Below are positions 24,262 through 35,813 of a stretch of 64,000 nucleotides of DNA, in pieces. The DNA is from Malus domestica (lineage: Eukaryota > Streptophyta > Magnoliopsida > Rosales > Rosaceae): positions 315,001-379,000 of the forward strand of contig NC_091662.1 of the NCBI RefSeq assembly GCF_042453785.1, written 5' to 3'. Every line of letters starts with the position of its first letter. Position 1 is the stretch's first letter. The translations under genes and the position numbers were made by a program. Under the pieces are notes generated by a model. It ran no database searches. It worked only from the letters and a program-made list of their open reading frames with translations, and was not told the origin of the DNA.

Positions 24262-26383
24262 TTAAGCTGTGGATGTCAATTTGGACACGAATTGTTGGAT
24301 GTTGTTATCCGAAGTGCCACCGTCACTCACAGCCTCGATCGCCAACTCCCTCCATTTCTTGGCATTCTTTTTCATTTCATTTCCATCCTTGTCATCTCCC
24401 ATCACTTTCCTAATGCAGCGCTTAATCTCATCTCTTCCTACAATCCCATTAGCGTTCTCATCAACCTTCACTCTAACACCAACCTTCCAAACAGCCTCAA
24501 CTAACTTGGAATTAGTGGGCTGGTCGGTCCACTGCGGCATTGCAATCATTGGCACTCCCAAGCTTAATGCCTCGATCGTCGAATTCCACCCGCCGTGTGT
24601 GAAAAAACACCCCACCCCCGCATGCGACAGCACCTCCAACTGAGGGCTCCATTTTACCACTAACCCTTTACCGCCGTTACTTGTCTCTTGGACAAACTTG
24701 GGGGGAAGCTTTGCCTCCTCCGAAGCCCTAACCACCCACAAGAAGTGGACGCCGCTTTCCTTCAGCCCAAATGCAAGCTCCTCCATCTGCTTGTCACTAA
24801 GATTGGCCATGCTACCAAACGCCACGTATACAACCGAGCCTGCTGGCTTGGTGTTGAGCCAGTCGGTGCAGGTCGAGTCGGACTTGAAAAGATGAAGCCC
24901 GTAATCCTTGTCGTCTTTGATGCTGTTGTCCAAGTAAGTAGATGGGACTGTCGGCCCTATTGTCAACAAATTTGAACAATCTTTTGACATGGAGTCCACC
25001 ACCTGTACTTGCGTAATTATTGCATATTCGTTAATCAATGGATTCTTTAGATATGAACTCTTTAAATTCTTATTTTTCAAATAAAAACCCACTTAATTTT
25101 AAAAATTCAAATAAAACTCCAATTTCAAATAGCCTGCCACATGGAAAAAATATATAATTAGTTATTACAACACATTTACAACTTATGCCATAAAATTCTA
25201 ATTTTGTCAATATATGTTATTACTCATCCTAATTATGATGAGCGATTAAATCCATATGGATATTAATTTTACCTTTCTTGTATCATAATAATAATAGTAA
25301 CGCATATAAATTAATTTACCATATTAAAAAAAATAATAGACATAACTCGTATGAAAAAAAAAAATATTGTTTGAATCATGTAATTAATTACCTACATATG
25401 GAACCCATATTTCTTTTATTTGCATGCAGAACCTAAAAAAAAATCTCAAAGATGAATTTTTTTTTTTTACCACAAATCAAGTTGGTACACGCGTAGAAGA
25501 TATCTTTTTAGGCCTTTAAAATTGAAGGCCTTGTGTGCAAGGGCACCTTTTGCACATGCACAAAACCACAACTGCATAGAACTCATATGCATGAGCAAGT
25601 GTTTCCATCTAAATAACATTACTCAATTAATATTTAATACAACGATAATCTAGCTAGTTAAGAATATTCCACTCCATTTGGATTTACCAAAACCAAGAAA
25701 CTCAATTATATATTTACTAATATAATTAGTTAATTAAACATAGACGTACGTACCTCTTGCTCTAACTTATAGAAGGTATTGGCAAAAATGAAATCAGCTT
25801 TGTGGGTGTTTAAAAACTGGTTCAACACCATCTCAAAGTAAGCGGGATAGGAGCCCGGGACAGAAATGAAGGACGGCAAGTCTTGGGGCTCGAGCACATG
25901 CAAGCCCGGGATAGAAGAAACCGTCAGTTTCCCACGATGCTGGAGATAGTAAATGTAATTGACCGTGCATGTTTGAGTAAAAAAGGCACCGGCAAGTACA
26001 CCAAATTGTTTGGCTACTTCCAAAGCCCAAGGTAAAAAGGGATCGTAAACAATGCAATTTATAGGGTGGGGTGAGTTTTGATGCTTTGTAATGAGCTCGG
26101 CTAGGGTTTTGGATCCCACGGCTTCCATCCGGGATAGATATTCGTCGATGCTCTCAGCTCGGGCAAATCCGCCTTCATCGTAGCCATCGGAGATGGTGTC
26201 GAAGTGGACGGAGCCGGATGATTTGGGCTGCAAAGAGTTGGCGATGAAGATGGTGTTGGCTAGAGTCACTTTGATGCCCTTGGAGGCAACGCGCTTGGAG
26301 AACTGGAGAAATGGGTTTATATGACCTTGAGCAGGATAAGGAACTACCAACACGTGAGCTCTGTAACCTTTATTATCTTCCAT
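24262..26383 (-). CDS. UDP-glucosyltransferase, UGT74 family
   Basis: Family 1 plant glycosyltransferase, cytosolic, that moves glucose from UDP-glucose to a small acceptor. UGT74 relatives glucosylate salicylate, benzoates, auxin precursors or thiohydroximates; the acceptor here cannot be read from sequence. Two exons, 25754-26383 and 24262-25002, with a 751-bp intron at the position common in this clade; 456 residues, normal length. Visible residues: catalytic His21 (VPYPAQGHINPF), partner Asp114 (CIVYDPFLPWAL), and the PSPG box from Trp328 to Gln371 (WSPQLEVLSHAGVGCFFTHG ... HGGWNSTIEAL ... WTDQ), the final Gln favouring UDP-glucose. Start is ATG at 26383, giving the conserved MEDNKGYRAHVLVVPYP opening. 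A longer in-frame extension upstream is only the GA microsatellite (Arg-Glu repeats) and was not taken. Confidence 0.93.
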
Positions 26384-26391
26384 TCTCTCTC

Positions 26392-26395
<4 letters not shown>

Positions 26396-26470
<75 letters not shown>
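26396..26470. repeat. (CT)n/(GA)n microsatellite abutting the UGT start
   Basis: About 35 CT units (GA on the coding strand) ending roughly a dozen bases before the start codon of the glucosyltransferase, so it lies in its 5' leader or core promoter. It keeps the UGT frame open upstream as an Arg-Glu repeat. Confidence 0.95.
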
Positions 26471-27279
26471 AATATTTTGGACAATGTAAGCAACTCTCTC
26501 TCTAATAATTTGGACAATGTAAGCAATGTTTATATAGCTAGAGGTGAGCGCATACACAATAAAAAAAGTAGCCTAGCATACACAATAAAAGAAGTAACTC
26601 AACTATTTATAAGTACAAGGTCTTTTTCTTTCTCGAGTGGATTTGATATTCTCAACGACAAGTTTATCATCAACAACCAAACGCACGCACGTATTGCATA
26701 CCGTAGCTACCGTAGCCAGCTAGCTAGAGATCATGTTGATAAACGATATGTACATATATGCATAAATTTTGAGTAGGTTCAAATCGCAATCGCTTGTAAT
26801 ACGACGACTGTTAGGTTGAAACCCTCAACCACCTTTATCTATTTTTTATATATATCACTTGCGTACACTACACATCGATTTGTGAGTCCAGCACATGCTC
26901 AGTAAGTAGAGAGATGCAGAAAATTCGGCTCGGTATACTAAATATAATGATACAACTGGTTGGAAACTTTAAAAAAAAATTATGAAAAATCGTCTTACTA
27001 AACTGTATTCCTGACACACTAAAAAACTTCTCTTGTAGGTAAATAAGATCGATCAGTGTCGAGCAGCTCATGCAATGGGAACTAGCTAGTACTGGGGAGA
27101 GAACAAGAACATGTATATATACATACATATTGGATTGATATTAAAAACCCCAGTCCTTATTAAGTAGAAGCAATTATCATTCTTAATTAGCCCTATTTTA
27201 TTCGTTTCTTGATTGCATGAGTTAATGCAAGTTAGACATATTCCATTTGGCAATGTCAAAAACCCCAATCCTTTATCTC
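26471..27279. other. Upstream region of the UGT gene
   Basis: Promoter-side sequence with short direct repeats of 'tctctctaataNtttggacaatgtaagcaa' type at 26465-26526. No coding feature recognised. Confidence 0.5.
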
Positions 27280-28470
27280 ATACCTCATGTTTTAAACATT
27301 AAACATTGCAATGTCATATTTCAACTCATAAATTTGTTGCAATGTCAGACGTTCTTCGTTAAATTTTCTATCAATTTGGCTGTTAAATGATAACGTGTTA
27401 GGAGCAGGGCCCACTCTGTTCATAACTGAAATAAAATTTAATTAATTAATTTTTCATTTAACAATTAAAAAAAATAAAATAAAATAAACTCTCTTCCTCA
27501 CTGACCCACTCTCTCTACTCTCACTCGTCTCCTTTTTTCGTCTTTCTTTCCTTCTTCCTGGGCTACTTCAATTCCCGCAAAAACAGCAACAATCAACCAT
27601 AACCCGCATCTCCACCTGCCAACCATCCACGCCGCACCTGTATCCCGCTTGCAACTAACTAACCACAAACCTGCAATATCGCCTGCATCTACAGTGTAGA
27701 TTCTACACTCGTTAGCATTTCCATATCGTCCACCTACCTGCACCGCTCGAACCCCTTTTTTTACGAAGGCCAGACCCGATTTCTTTGAATCAACCCTGTT
27801 TGTAGGGTCGTGTTCAACGAATCGGGTGCTTAATGGTATGCCCAGACCCCTTTTTTACGAAGCTCAGACTAGACTTTTTTAAATCAGCCCAAATCCGACT
27901 CTTTGAATCAACCATATTCGGCAATTTGGAGCTTGATGGCGATGCCCCTTTCTCTCTCCAAGTCCGTGGGCAGATGACTTGGTGAAGGTTGTGGCGGTGG
28001 GGGCGGGAGGTTTTGGTGTGGATGAGGGGTTTGGAATTCGAGTAGAGAGAGTAGGAGGGAAAGAATGAGGTGATGATTTTGGGATGGGAACATTGGGGGT
28101 GGTGACTGCGGCAAGGCGAAGATCTGGAAAGACGAATCCAAGGCTGCGGAGGTCAAGGTTATCGAGGATGAGTCGGGAGACTCGGCCATGGCTGCCATTG
28201 TTTCTCTGCAAGTGAGAGCAGAAAGCGTGAGAGAGTAAAACAAGTGAGAGCAGAGAGAGTGAGGAAGAGAGTTTTTTTTTAAATAATATTGTTAAATAAA
28301 AATTAATAATTAATTATTTTTTTATTTCAGTTGAGGAATGAGTGGGCTCCGTTTTTGTCATTTCATTATTTAACAGTTAAATTGACAGAAAATTTAACGG
28401 ATATCTGACGTTGCAACGAATTTATAAGTTGAGATATAATATTGCAATGTTTAAAAGATGAAATATGAAA
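27280..28470. mobile_element. Non-autonomous element with ~190-bp terminal inverted repeats
   Basis: The left arm (about 27280-27478) and the right arm (about 28275-28470) are inverted copies: ttttaaacatt...gcaat, caactcataaatttgttgca / tgcaacgaatttataagttg, cgttaaattttct and gcccactc all recur reverse-complemented. The central ~800 bp contains two diverged direct copies of an 'accccttttttacgaag' segment (about 27756 and 27848). On the minus strand it has a Pro/Ser-rich open stretch at 27908-28243 (opening with a short MAAMAESPDSSSITL segment) that looks like a captured host-gene piece. No transposase. Long arms with foreign filling suggest a Mutator-like, Pack-MULE type of element; superfamily unproven because no clear target duplication was found. 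Confidence 0.7.
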
Positions 28471-29239
28471 TTATAATTCGGCTCATAATTAAGGTGATTT
28501 GTGTAATTTACCCTATTTTCTATATGAGGAATCAAGATTCAATAGTTAGAAAATGCAAGGACTTGTGGTTCATGCATAACGTGGACTTGACAAATTAGGC
28601 CTCGTGATTCATTAAATCTGAAATATGTTCTACCTTACAACCCATTAAGCGGGAGTTACTAAGATAGACGTGTTTATTTTTTTCACGACGTTTCAGTTTA
28701 ATAATAAAATATTATGCATAAATTTATTTTTGCATGATATTATATTATTCAATCAAAATATGACCATGAATCTAGTCCATGCACGTTGCTTTCGAATATT
28801 GACCATCGAAACTTGGTACCCATACTATTTGAAAACTAATGCAAGTTGCATTGTTTCCTCTTAGTTGCCAATTAAAATGCAACTTCGTCCATTTCTTTAA
28901 ATGGTAAATTTGTACTCATCTTGGCGAAAAAGGTTGTGGGTCTATCTCTTGATTCTCTTCTAATTATTTGGTACGTGATAAAAGACTGAGAACCTAAAGC
29001 AGCCACCCAAAACCCTCACGCAACTCTGGTGACCGCCACCACACCTTACCATCCACTACCCCTTCTTCTTCGTCTCCTCACCGAACTCCAACCACCACCA
29101 CCACCACCACACATGTTTTTTTTGTTTTTCGTTTTCTTTTGCTAGAAAATTCTGGATTGATCTGTAGGAACAATGCAGGGGAGGAGGGGGCCAATTAACC
29201 AAAAGCAAAAGGCTCTATAAGCATAAGATTATCTCCAAT
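28471..29239. other. Intergenic region
   Basis: AT-rich sequence, with a CCA/ACC repeat at about 29083-29110. No gene recognised. Confidence 0.5.
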
Positions 29240-29719
29240 CCTTGGGTTAAAAGCCAAAATTTTTAACCCGAAAAATTTAGTTTTTAGCCTAGAAACAGCT
29301 TTTCTGCTCCAACTATTCTGACCTAAAATTTTAGCCCCAAATTATTAAAGAATAAACTTAGACTAATTTTTTTCTTAAATTAATTTTTTTTTAAAATTAT
29401 GTGGACTATCGTACATTAATTTTATGAATATTTTAATATTTAAATATTTAAATTCCGATAAATATGAAAAAATCACTAAATCGATTTATGAAACACTATG
29501 AAAGAATATGAAAATCATGATAGAGATGTATAAACACAAAATACATAAAACACACAAGACACACATAACACATGTGAAGCACATACAAAACACATGATAG
29601 AGATGAAGCACACACATAACACATGTGAAACACATGACACACACGAAACACATACAAAACGCATTATAGAGATGAAGCACACACAAAACACATGTGAAAT
29701 ACATGACACATGTAAAATA

Positions 29720-31091
29720 TGTTGATGCACAAAACCGGAGGTCGTGGAACAACGTAAATCCGACCGTGAATCTGCATGAAATGTAAATAACATAAGATGT
29801 ATCGTGGTTCACCCCAAGGTTTGGGCTACGTCCACACTGATTGTATTTATTTGAGGGAGAGAGAGCTCTGAGAGTGAGAGCGTTGAGAGGGTGAGAGAGG
29901 GGATCTCAGGCATAGGAATTGGTCTCTTCTAATTGTGAAGGTGATGGGTCATTTTATAGAATAAGGACTCCTCACTTATTACATATTTGCCCCTTCCTTT
30001 ATCACATAATTACATTTACGTCCTCTGAATATTTATACGAGGTCTAAATACGATGCCCTAAATATGGTATAAACAGTAGTCCCCCAAGTCTTCAGTCAAG
30101 AGAGTCTTTTGGCTGGAGACTTGAAATTCAGTCCATGTGTGGGCCGAAGTAACTAGATGTTGTCTTGAACTGATGCTCGATATGAGGCGGTGCTCAATCT
30201 GAAATGATGCTCAACTAGAAGTAGCACACGCTGCGATGCTGCTCGGCTCGTGGCTTATATTGCCTTGGTTGGCTCGGCTTGCGGCGTTTGAAGGTGAAGG
30301 AGTCCCTTTTATAGAATAAGGGCTCGCTCCTCAATACATGAATGATGGGCTAGAGTTGATGCTCTCTAATGATGGTGAGGGAGTCCCTTTTATAGAATAA
30401 GGGCTCATTCCTCAATACATAAATGATAGGCTAGAGTTGATACTCGCGGCGAGGCGGTTGCTCAGTAGGCAGTGATGCTCTCTAATGGTGGTGAGGGAGT
30501 CCCTTTTATAGAATAAGGGATCGCTCCTCAATACATAAGTGATGGGTTAGGAGTGATGCTCGCGGCGAGACGGTTGCTCAGCTGGCGGCGTTGCTCTCTA
30601 AAAACGACTAAGCACCGGTCAACGTTATACCGTCAAGGACCCAGAAGAGTTTCCCTTTAACCAGGAGGCCAATCATAATGCGACACGTGTTGACATCAGA
30701 AGCTAATCACAGCGCGACACGTGTCAACATCAGAAGCCAATCACAACACAACACATGTCAATGTCAGAACAAAACTAGAAACTCTCTTCTATAAATAGGG
30801 ATCATTCTCCCACAATAATCTCTAATGCCATTTTGTACTAAACTATTCATTAGAACTCACAAAATGAGAGCTTGAACCTATGTATTTGTGTAAACCTTTC
30901 ACAATTAATGAGAACTCCTCTACTCCGTAGACGTAGCCAATCTGGGTGAACCACGTATATCTTGTGTTTGTTTCTCTGTCTCTATTCATTTACATACTTA
31001 TCCTTACTAGTGACCGAAGCAACCAACCGAAGGTCACAAAACCAAACACTTTCTGTTGTACCAAAGTCCTCACTGATTTTGTGCATCAACA
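29720..31091 (+). mobile_element. Solo LTR of an LTR retrotransposon (fossil), 1372 bp
   Basis: Begins TGTTGATGCACAAAA and ends TTTTGTGCATCAACA, the TG...CA inverted ends of an LTR. It is flanked by the perfect 5-bp duplication aaata (29715-29719 and 31092-31096). A TATA-type box (ctataaataggg, about 30790) lies in the right part. Three direct repeats starting agtcccttttatagaataag occur at 30301, 30382 and 30498. No internal coding region, so it looks like the product of LTR-LTR recombination. Superfamily not assigned. The intact duplication and inverted ends suggest moderate age. Confidence 0.8.
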
Positions 31092-31267
31092 AAATACATA
31101 CAAAACACATGAAACACATGAAACACAAACCTACACACATGAAACTGAAACCTTCAATCACCCTCTATATAAACACAGGTTGAATATCAAACAATCACAC
31201 AACATATTCACCAATCTTTCAACTTTCAAAGTGTTTTTGTTTCCTAAAAGTCCTCAATATCTCATCA

Positions 31268-31669
31268 ATGGGTGATAGAAGAAGACGTAGCAGGGCAATG
31301 CAGATGGCACAATACCAAGTAAGCCATGACAATGAGGATGCAGAAATGATCAACGCATAAGCTGAATTTGCAAACTCGCTTATGCAATATGAGCACCATG
31401 CTGAATCTAGCTATCGTGGTTCTCTCCAAGCTTCCCTTCCATAAAGTGCATGCTTTGTTGATAGTCTTCCACCGATCGTAAACACCACCACCTTCTCTCC
31501 CACCGCCGTTGCAGTTTTCATGGAACTTTTCAATGATTTTATCCTACAAAACCTTTTTATTTTGATTCGTGCCAACTGCACCATCTTCGCTAACAGAAAC
31601 TCATACCAAACATAAAACAACATCTTCCTCACAAGTCCAATTACGACCTCTAATATGCTTTCTTGTCAT
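31268..31669. pseudogene. 5' stubs of Harbinger transposase (+) and Myb-like ORF1 (-), joined head-on
   Basis: On the plus strand from 31268, a MGDRRRRSRAMQMAQYQ opening followed by an Asp/Glu-rich stretch resembles the start of plant Harbinger-type transposases; it is broken by a stop and ends after about 58 codons. On the minus strand from 31669, MTRKHIRGRNWTCEEDVVLC, then VSVSEDGAVGTNQNKKVL and DRWKTINKACTLWKGSLER, matches the trihelix/Myb-like ORF1 that accompanies such transposases, also with stops. The two 5' ends converge, as expected if one internal deletion removed the rest of both genes. Both are non-functional. Confidence 0.65.
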
Positions 31670-32200
31670 CTTGAAAAATTTGGAAATTGGAAGAAATGGT
31701 AGAAAGAAAAATTGGAAAAATTGTAGGAGAAAATTGAGTTTGGTGTGAATGTTTGAACAAATACATAGGTATTTATAGAGTTTTTGGATGAATTTTGAGT
31801 TAAATAATTTTTTTTAAAATTATTTTAGCCGTTGGATTTAAATTTGGGCTGTTAGATCTTTTTTTTACCGTTAGATTTGATTATATTCGATCTCAGCCAT
31901 TGGATTCAATAATATATAAATATAAACAGAAAAAACAAATTGAATCTACGCCGTTGGATCAAACTAGCCGTTGGGGCGCCTGGGGAACGTGGCTGACAAG
32001 CCCACGTGGGTGGGGCCCATGTTGTCTAAGAGGTCGTGTGTCTAGCAGAGTGGGTGAGGGGGGGGGTTTGGCGCACAAACGCTGGGTTTCACTTGATTCG
32101 GTGGGGCCCACACCGAATCCTATTTTGGGCAGAATTGGCTTGGGTTTGGCTTTTGGCTTTTAGCCCAAATATTTAGGTTGTGTTGGGTTGGGTTTGGAGG

Positions 32201-33081
32201 GGAATAAATGGAGAAATTTGACAAATAGCCTAGGGTTATGTTTGGTCTAAGGAAGGTTCTCGCAAGTGGGATTGGAAAATCAGTGAAATACCAGTAATTT
32301 TAGTTTCCACGAAAACTGGGATGGGGATGATCAGAGAAAGAGAGTAGTCTAATTCTAACCCGATGCTTTTCCCTCTCGGTATTTTTTTTTTCTTTCCATC
32401 TTTTCATGTTTTTGAGTTTGCTAATGCGAAACAGTAAATTTATGTGATTAGGTGTTAACAGATGAGTCGTTAATTTAATGGGCTGGTTTGGAGGGTGATC
32501 TATAAATTTATTGAGTTGGGTTTGAATGATATGTTAATTTAACCCATAAAATTCTACTGAGGAGGCCGAGCTTGAGTGGCCCGTTTCATGTATGACCATA
32601 CTTTTCAGGCTTTAAGTTTAAAGACTAGTATACCACCATTTTTGGTACAAGAAAACTCCATATGGGTAGAGTTTGAAGGAGAGATTCTATTTTGCAACTA
32701 GTAAAACTACTTGATAACCATTTAATAGACAATTTGTGTACTATTTGAATACATGATGATGACATATGTAATCGGTGATCTCATGGAGATAATATATATT
32801 AGTTTTCAGAGCATCTATTTTATTTTAAAAAAAAGACTTATTTGTCACAAAAACTTGATCTCTCGTCCCAAAGATACAAAAATATGGATTAATTTTCTTT
32901 CAAACTTTATTGTGACAATATATGTGCTGTCATATAAGTTTATCTATTGGTAGAGATCAAAATCTCTTACGACCAAGTGGAGCCACCAATCCACCCGTCG
33001 TTTTCCATTCCCATGCGGCATTCTACCTTTTCCCTTTCCGACAAATTGATCACCGTCCCTTTCCTTGGCCTTTTCTCTCAT

Positions 33082-33141
<60 letters not shown>

Positions 33142-33182
33142 CTACTAGGTCGTAGCCGTCCAACACTTCTCTCTCTCTCAAC

Positions 33183-33226
<44 letters not shown>

Positions 33227-34073
33227 GTAGGTCGTAGCCGTCCAACACTTCTCTCTCTCTCTCAACTCATCCACGTGTCACTCTCTTATTGCTTTTCTAT
33301 TTCCATCACGAAATGATCGTATGGGCAAGGGAAGAATACCACCACCGCCCATCAGATCATCCATCCCAACAATGTCCCATATCTTCTCTTATCAAAACGT
33401 TTGATTTATGTCGTCACTTAGTAATACGGTCTAGAGGTATTATTTTTTATTTATAAATGATAAGTCATAAGTTTGATTCTCATCAAATACGAATTTAAAC
33501 TATATTGTTGTTAGTACATTATAAGATTTAACCTACTCTCCACTCTCTTAGTGTTGATAATATCGTAGTGATTACGAACTCTCCCGCAATTTGGCAATTG
33601 GGAAATGATTGTGGGGTTCCCTTCCCTAAAATATCTAACAAAGACACTTGGCATTTCTAGATTTTAGAGAGGGAATTGAGCGGTACACTATTAATAGATC
33701 TATTACTAATAATATTGTTTTTAACTTAACTATTTACATTCAGTTTAATAGCTTTACTTGCATACAATTCAGTCCAACTCAAATGGAATATTGGCTGACT
33801 TTGAAACAATCCTAATAATCCAACACCCAAATACCCAATAATCCTATCTGTAATTTACAATTCTTCAGAAATATGCAGCACACAGTAGGCAATAATTCTT
33901 CTTCATGGTGAACATTCTGGTAAATCTTATCTTTCATGATTTTTTTATATTATTCCTTGCATTGTATTGATTGTCGTTTGCCGGTAGTTACCAAATTATC
34001 TATGTGAATCAGGTCCCAAGTTTAACCACATAGTTTGGCACTACTTTTTATGTCAAGGTTTACTTTAAGGGGA
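32201..34073. other. Intergenic region with CT microsatellites
   Basis: No gene recognised apart from the CT-rich block described separately (33081-33270). Confidence 0.5.
33081..33270. repeat. (CT)n arrays with a duplicated ~46-bp unit
   Basis: Two long CT runs (about 33085-33137 and 33187-33222) separate two copies of 'ggtcgtagccgtccaacact' plus a ctctctcaactcat tail (from about 33141 and 33223). Serial slippage or unequal exchange within the CT run explains it. Confidence 0.9.
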
Positions 34074-34421
34074 GGGATTCCCTTCTTTTTTCTTTTTTTT
34101 AATGGTAATTTGTTGTTGTGGGACTTATACCACATCGAACTTTAACGATATAAACCATCTATTTTGTAAGTTGTACGTCATAGACCATGCTTGCAAAATA
34201 TTAACCAAACTAGAAATATTTGAGGCATCTAATTGAGTTCAAAAAAATTGATGAATACTTTGTTTTCTAATAAACATTAAAATTTCATCATGATAATTAA
34301 ATAGGCAAATGATTTCGGATTAAATTAAATTTTTGCAAAGATGATCTATGAATCGAAACTTACAAAATAAACGGTTCAAATCATTGAAGTTCGATGTGGA
34401 GTGGGTTCCATAACTAATCCC
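34074..34421. mobile_element. MITE with ~95-bp inverted repeats
   Basis: The left arm (ccacatcgaactttaacgat, attttgtaagt, cttgcaaaat) and the right arm (reverse complement: ccacatcgaacttcaatgat, attttgtaagt, ctttgcaaaa) match over about 95 bp. No coding content; a fold-back non-autonomous element of about 350 bp. Confidence 0.7.
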
Positions 34422-34514
34422 TATTTTTTGAAAAAAAATGAAGATCCTCCTCTTAAAGAGCCTATATATATATATATATATGTATATGTATGTATATGTA
34501 AGGTTACTATATTC

Positions 34515-34877
34515 AACAACGCTATGTTTGGAACAGGAAAATAAACTTGAAATTTTGGTAATTAGAATTTATAAATTGACATGCACCGATTCTTTTGTTT
34601 GGATTCATAAACATAGAAATTTAGAATTTCCGTGTGGAAAAATAACTTGGAATTTGGGACCTCCAATTCCCAAGTTCAAATTCCATGTAAATATGTGTCA
34701 TTTCCCAATTTCTATGATTGAGAGTTTAAAAATAACAAATTTCGTATTCAATCTCATTATTCTTTTAGGTTAACCAAACAAGAAAATTTACAAATTCTCG
34801 AAAATAAAATCTTGTCATTTCAATTTCCGTCATTTGAAAATTTTAATCTTAAATTTCTTCATCCAAACATAGTGTAA
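34515..34877. mobile_element. MITE-like element with CTATGTTTGGA ends
   Basis: GCTATGTTTGGAACAGGAAA at the left and the reverse complement of the right end, CACTATGTTTGGATGAAG, give short inverted ends around an AT-rich 360-bp core. No transposase. Superfamily is a guess (hAT-like); no clean target duplication seen. Confidence 0.55.
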
Positions 34878-35387
34878 TTGTTGTAATCTAGCTGGTTTGT
34901 ATTTCCCTTTGAGAAATAAACATGGGTTAAATAATAAAAAAAATATTTAGAAAAAGTAGAGAGGAAAAGGTGAGTAATAAATAACGGACGGGTATGGTTT
35001 TTGGTTTATGCAAGCAACGATTTCCCTCGTATTTTAGACACACGTCCGTCGCTCTCTGTCACCGACTCATTTCTTCTTCTTCCTCTGCAATCCCGTGCGC
35101 TCCATCTCTTTCCGCCTCCCAACACTTTACTCATTCATTGAATTCGAGCCTCTCATTTCTCACATCCTCCAATCATCCAACCTCTCTTCTTCCTCTCAGG
35201 TGATTTCTTTATTTCCTACTTTTTCTGTCTATTTTAGTGACTTTATGTAGATTTTGGATTTAATTTTTACAGTTTCGTTTTATTCTGTAGATTTTTGCTT
35301 TCAATTCCTTTTTCTGTGATAATTTATTACAAATTTTGATTATTTTGTTGGTTTCAGCTTCGTTTGGCATTTGAGTGTGCATCTAGC

Positions 35388-35438
35388 ATGAGTGATAAGA
35401 CTGCGGGGAAGATCGGCGCAAGTATCGAATTTTTCTGA
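35388..35438 (+). promoter_or_regulatory. Candidate upstream ORF in the BTB-TAZ leader
   Basis: ATG at 35388 opens a 16-residue frame (MSDKTAGKIGASIEFF) and stops at 35436-35438, inside the inferred leader exon 35358-35461. If this exon is in the mature leader, the frame precedes the main start at 36767 and could lower its translation. Conservation is unknown. Confidence 0.35.
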
Positions 35439-35638
35439 GAAGATTTGCTTTTTTATACAAGGTATGATTCAGATTTTCTTGAATTTTCTCGATTGCCAAA
35501 CAGGGCATTAGGACTAATACAATCCAGTTAATTAGCCGTGAATAGTTAATTAGCTGGCAAAGTTTGTTCATTCAATCCATTTTTCTTCTCCGTTTGTTTT
35601 TTTTTCCTGTGAATTTTTATAGTACTAAGCACATGTAA

Positions 35639-35813
35639 TAGTTAGCTTTTGCAACGGAAAAGTTGCTTTTTGTGACCGAAGGACACGGGTTCGAGTTGGG
35701 GAACAGTCTCTTTACAAAGCAAGATAAGAGTGCATTCGATAGACTATCATCTCCATACTCGCAAAGTAGGGAACTTGTTAGTTGGGTCGCCTCCTTTTAG
35801 TTAGCTTTTGCAA
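35639..35813 (+). mobile_element. SINE (Au-like, tRNA-derived) with 16-bp target duplications
   Basis: The body at 35655-35797 has a Pol III A-box-like tttgtgaccgaagg and a clear B box ggttcgagt, then acagtctctttacaaagcaa, as in plant Au SINEs, and a T-rich end. It is flanked by perfect 16-bp repeats, tagttagcttttgcaa, at 35639-35654 and 35798-35813. Intact duplications and a 143-bp body point to a complete, fairly young insertion in a leader intron of the BTB-TAZ gene. Confidence 0.9.

Larger units (their letters stand above)
29240..32200. mobile_element. PIF/Harbinger deletion derivative, interrupted by a solo LTR
   Basis: The left end (ctccaatccttgggttaaaag then ccaaaat) and the reverse complement of the right end (ctccaaaccc ... 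gggctaaaagccaaaa) match imperfectly as terminal inverted repeats. Between them lie relics of both ORFs that define this DNA-transposon superfamily (31268-31669) and a block rich in 'gccgttgga' repeats (31840-31990). The solo LTR at 29720-31091 splits the left part; without it the element is about 1.6 kb, far short of an autonomous copy. Ends are approximate and no 3-bp target duplication was proven. Confidence 0.65.

Noticed and set aside
29486-29812. Cys/Met/His-patterned frames that look like a metal-binding repeat protein
   Set aside because: Translations of acacatg-type repeats in the leader of the Harbinger relic; no start context and no family.
29721-31090. DNA transposon with 14-bp terminal inverted repeats
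   Set aside because: Shifting the ends by one base gives TG...CA with a perfect 5-bp duplication, which fits an LTR better than the imperfect 7-bp duplication needed for a transposon.
35690-35705. tRNA gene suggested by the ggttcgagt B box
   Set aside because: No cloverleaf or anticodon stem; flanking 16-bp duplications and following sequence identify a SINE.
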